Source of the DNA: Candidatus Methylomirabilota bacterium | GTDB taxonomy: Bacteria > Methylomirabilota > Methylomirabilia > Methylomirabilales > JACQHM01 | Direction of reading: 5' to 3' | DNA: 6,762 bases | NCBI GenBank assembly: GCA_016199025.1 | Contig: JACQHM010000159.1 | Location: forward strand, 1-6,762 | Shown here: one piece after another, positions 5,587 through 6,762 of the stretch | Layout: every line of letters begins with the position of its first letter | Position numbering within the stretch: position 1 is the stretch's first letter | Notes under the pieces: generated by a model | Databases searched by the model: none | What the model was told of the DNA's origin: nothing | What the model saw: the letters and a program-made list of their open reading frames with translations, nothing else | Program-made: the position numbers and the translations under genes

Positions 5587-5820
5587 ATGCAACCCTGGCG
5601 CAACCGGAAGCGGGGGCGTCACAGCCTGGAGGCCAAGGAGCCGCCCTCGGTGGAGATCGTGCCACCTGGAGGCCCAGAGCGTGTCAGACGGCCCATCCGA
5701 GGCCACCCCACCCCCCCCAGGCCGAGGGGTGGGTCAGGTCAACGTCTCATCGCCTTCACTCACAACCTGCCCAACCGGTCCCCCCTTCACCAAGAAGGGC
5801 AAGCACGGGAGATCCCATGA
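5587..5820 (+). CDS. Doubtful basic ORF (77 aa) upstream of the plus-strand gene pair
   Basis: Not recognised. ATG at 5587 to TGA at 5818-5820 encodes 77 residues. The first half is strongly basic (QPWRNRKRGRHSLEAKEPPS), the middle is Arg/Pro-rich, and the end (ANL-type polar residues, FTHNLPNRSPLHQEG) has no domain. The upstream sequence GGTGACGGCGAA is a poor ribosome binding site. A run of eight C (5711-5718) and a GC hairpin (5703-5732) fall inside the frame. The overlapping frame from 5546 is open over the same stretch, so openness here means little in GC-rich DNA. Its stop overlaps an ATG at 5817, but that ATG opens a frame that I judge to be a shadow until 6108. It could be real in its first half only, or noncoding leader sequence of the genes that follow. 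Confidence 0.22.
   Translation: MQPWRNRKRGRHSLEAKEPPSVEIVPPGGPERVRRPIRGHPTPPRPRGGSGQRLIAFTHNLPNRSPLHQEGQAREIP
5703..5732. repeat. GC hairpin with an internal C8 run
   Basis: CCACCCC (5703-5709) pairs perfectly with GGGGTGG (5726-5732), with a 16-base loop that includes eight consecutive C (5711-5718). No U-run follows on either strand, so it is not a classic intrinsic terminator. It lies between the divergent minus-strand run and the plus-strand pair. Confidence 0.4.
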
Positions 5821-5829
5821 GCCAAGATC

Positions 5830-6111
5830 ATGTTGACAAGAGCTGGACCCCTCCACCGGGGGGAGTGTTGGCCCGGATTTTTGCATGGCTCCAAGCTGAA
5901 GACCACTGCCGACGTGCTGACCCTCCTGGGCCGGCTCATCGGCCACACCCTGACAGGGGAGGTGGACCCAAAGATCGCCACCTCGGTAGGGTATCTGGCG
6001 GGGATCTTCTTGAAAGTCCTCGAACAAGTCGAACTGGGGGAGCGGGTGGAGGCCATCGAGCGAATCATCCTGGAACGCAAGCTCATCCACACGAAAGGAG
6101 GAGTTCGATGA
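5830..6111 (+). CDS. Small helical protein of unknown function, first gene of a two-gene cassette
   Basis: Frame from ATG at 5830 to TGA at 6109-6111 gives 93 residues. The convincing part begins near residue 20 (HGSKLKTTADVLTLLGRLIG) and runs through GEVDPKIATSVGYLAGIFLKV to a Glu/Arg-rich helical end (ELGERVEAIERIILERK). The T-A-x-D-V-x-x-L-L ... D-P-K-x-A-x-x-x-G-Y-L-A-G pattern recurs, as far as I recall, in many small unannotated proteins of environmental GC-rich bacteria, often in accessory DNA; I cannot name a family. It has no signal peptide or membrane segment. The true start is uncertain: no good ribosome binding site precedes 5830, and a TTG at 5881, with GGGGGAG 13 or more bases upstream, would remove the unconvincing first 17 residues. 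Its stop overlaps the ATG of the next gene (ATGA), which indicates coupled translation. Confidence 0.6.
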   Translation: MLTRAGPLHRGECWPGFLHGSKLKTTADVLTLLGRLIGHTLTGEVDPKIATSVGYLAGIFLKVLEQVELGERVEAIERIILERKLIHTKGGVR

Positions 6112-6467
6112 GCGACACGCTGAAACGGCGGATTGACGCCTTAGAGGACCTCATGAAGCAGTATGAGGGGGGGATGACCCGGCACCAGTGGGCCACCCAG
6201 GTGGAGGCGTGGCAGGCCGAAGGCCGGGACCCGGCCTGGATTGAGGAGCAGGCGACCCGGACGGTCCTGGTCGATGTCGGGGTCAGCGGGACCGGGGAAC
6301 CTCCGACGGTGGCCCGCTATCGTCACATGCTGGCCCTCCATGGGGCCTTGGGTATCCATAGCTGGGGTGACGACGAACCGGACTACTTCAAACCAAAGTG
6401 TGCAACGTGCGAAGCGCAAGATCCAGAGCACTTGGAAGCACTCCGGCGACGGGCCAGGGGTAACTGA
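6108..6467 (+). CDS. Unknown 119-aa protein with a C-terminal CxxC motif, second gene of the cassette
   Basis: ATG at 6108 is preceded by AAGGAGG with a six-base gap, the best ribosome binding site on the plus strand, and overlaps the preceding stop as ATGA. The protein begins with a charged helix (SDTLKRRIDALEDLMKQYEG) and a second helical stretch, HQWATQVEAWQAEGRDPAWI. A loop TRTVLVDVGVSGTGEPPTVA follows, then a helix, an acidic patch (WGDDEPDYFKPK), the pair CATC at residues 97-100, and a helical end EHLEALRRRARGN. The first two helices have the look of a DNA- or protein-binding module, and the two Cys could bind metal, but four ligands are not obvious. There is no signal peptide or membrane segment. 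I do not recognise the family. The same frame is open upstream to 5817 but does not read as protein there. Confidence 0.68.
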   Translation: MSDTLKRRIDALEDLMKQYEGGMTRHQWATQVEAWQAEGRDPAWIEEQATRTVLVDVGVSGTGEPPTVARYRHMLALHGALGIHSWGDDEPDYFKPKCATCEAQDPEHLEALRRRARGN

Positions 6468-6762
6468 AGAGCGGTTGGCGAATGAACGAGAGGGTATGTC
6501 AGTAAACTCTGATTTGCACCACAAACGGAGTTAACGGCTCGATTTGTTCTTCCATCGCGGACTGCTTTACCAAGTTCTTCCGTCTTCGTATTTCATCACC
6601 CTCCGGCAGCATAGAAATAAGCGTCTGTAGGTAGCTGGCCTGGCAAAATTGACGTTCTGGGGAATAATGCCAACATAGGCTAGAAATGACTCAACTCCTA
6701 TCGCATGTCCGATGTGAACAAGTGGGGGTCTCATGGTGGAGGGCAAGAGCACATCCTGCCCC
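6468..6762. other. Lower-GC right end without a supported intact gene
   Basis: The last 295 bases fall to roughly 45-50% GC, against about 60% or more to the left (27 G/C in the 60 bases from 6541 by hand count). There is no complete convincing gene. Near the start, GTAAACTCT (6502-6510) and GGAGTTAAC (6526-6534) form an imperfect inverted repeat (7 of 9) with a 15-base spacer. The rest holds the possible broken minus-strand gene described separately. The composition change suggests DNA of different origin from the gene run on the left. Confidence 0.45.
6499..6752 (-). pseudogene. Possible frameshifted minus-strand gene remnant
   Basis: Two minus-strand frames look protein-like in succession. 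From the right, the frame with ATG at 6752 or 6734 reads MRPPLVHIGHAIGVESFLAY and GIIPQN, then turns Arg/Cys-rich and stops at 6567. A second frame, open from 6690 and with an ATG at 6612, reads MLPEGDEIRRRKNLVKQSAM and EEQIEPLTPFVV before TGA at 6499-6501, in a far more natural residue mix. A single frameshift between about 6620 and 6680 would join them. I do not recognise the product. A real 37-residue ORF (6612-6499) or chance are alternatives; no ribosome binding site is evident for it. Confidence 0.22.

Noticed and set aside
5734..6092. Two minus-strand open frames opposite the plus-strand cassette
   Set aside because: They are antisense mirrors of the plus-strand gene, begin without ribosome binding sites and show no domain or natural residue pattern.
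5817..6107. Coding use of the 5817 frame upstream of the ATG at 6108
   Set aside because: The translation there is a His/Arg/Pro/Gly-rich shadow of the neighbouring frame, which encodes the helical protein at 5830-6111; the strong ribosome binding site belongs to 6108.

Overview
The window looks like a piece of a GC-rich bacterial chromosome (roughly 60% GC by eye) with leader-tight gene packing, strong GGAGG-type ribosome binding sites and UGA recoded as selenocysteine in one gene. Together these suggest a soil or sediment bacterium with selenocysteine machinery, such as Methylomirabilota/Rokubacteria or a former deltaproteobacterial lineage. That placement is an inference from gene style only. 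No rRNA, tRNA, CRISPR array or recognisable transposase is visible.

Left and centre (about 1-5430) is one run of eight minus-strand genes. In transcription order these are a DUF3311 small membrane protein (5429-5232), a sodium:solute symporter (5222-3765), an OsmC-family peroxidase with an in-frame UGA at its catalytic Cys position (3688-3221), a TenA-type thiaminase II (GTG start, 3210-2542), a secreted protein of unknown function (2501-1908), a coiled-coil lipoprotein (1778-1419), a 39-residue basic ORF (1405-1286) and class II fumarase fumC (1276 to beyond base 1). The spacings are 9, 76, 10, 40, 129, 13 and 9 bases. The first pair (DUF3311/symporter), the OsmC/TenA pair and the small ORF/fumC pair are tight enough to be translationally coupled. 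The 76-base gap holds a REP-like palindrome, and the 129-base gap holds nothing clear.

The most notable feature is the OsmC gene. Read conventionally it breaks after 64 codons at a TGA. The frame continues for another 90 codons of clear OsmC sequence, including the second conserved Cys. The TGA replaces exactly the first (peroxidatic) Cys, and a 6-bp GC hairpin with a UGGAG loop sits 18-37 bases downstream, as expected of a bacterial SECIS. It is therefore called as a selenoprotein, not a pseudogene.

Right part (about 5430-6762) is an accessory-looking region. It holds a short orphan ORF upstream of DUF3311, a poorly supported plus-strand ORF containing a C8 run and a hairpin, and then a convincing plus-strand pair of small unknown genes (5830-6111 and 6108-6467) joined by an ATGA overlap. 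The last 295 bases drop to about 45-50% GC and may hold remains of a broken minus-strand gene.

Functionally, the main cluster combines carboxylate-type uptake (symporter plus DUF3311), peroxide detoxification (OsmC), thiamin salvage (TenA), two envelope proteins and a TCA-cycle enzyme. I see no single pathway joining them. The co-orientation may be mostly genomic packing, with real coupling only inside the tight pairs.
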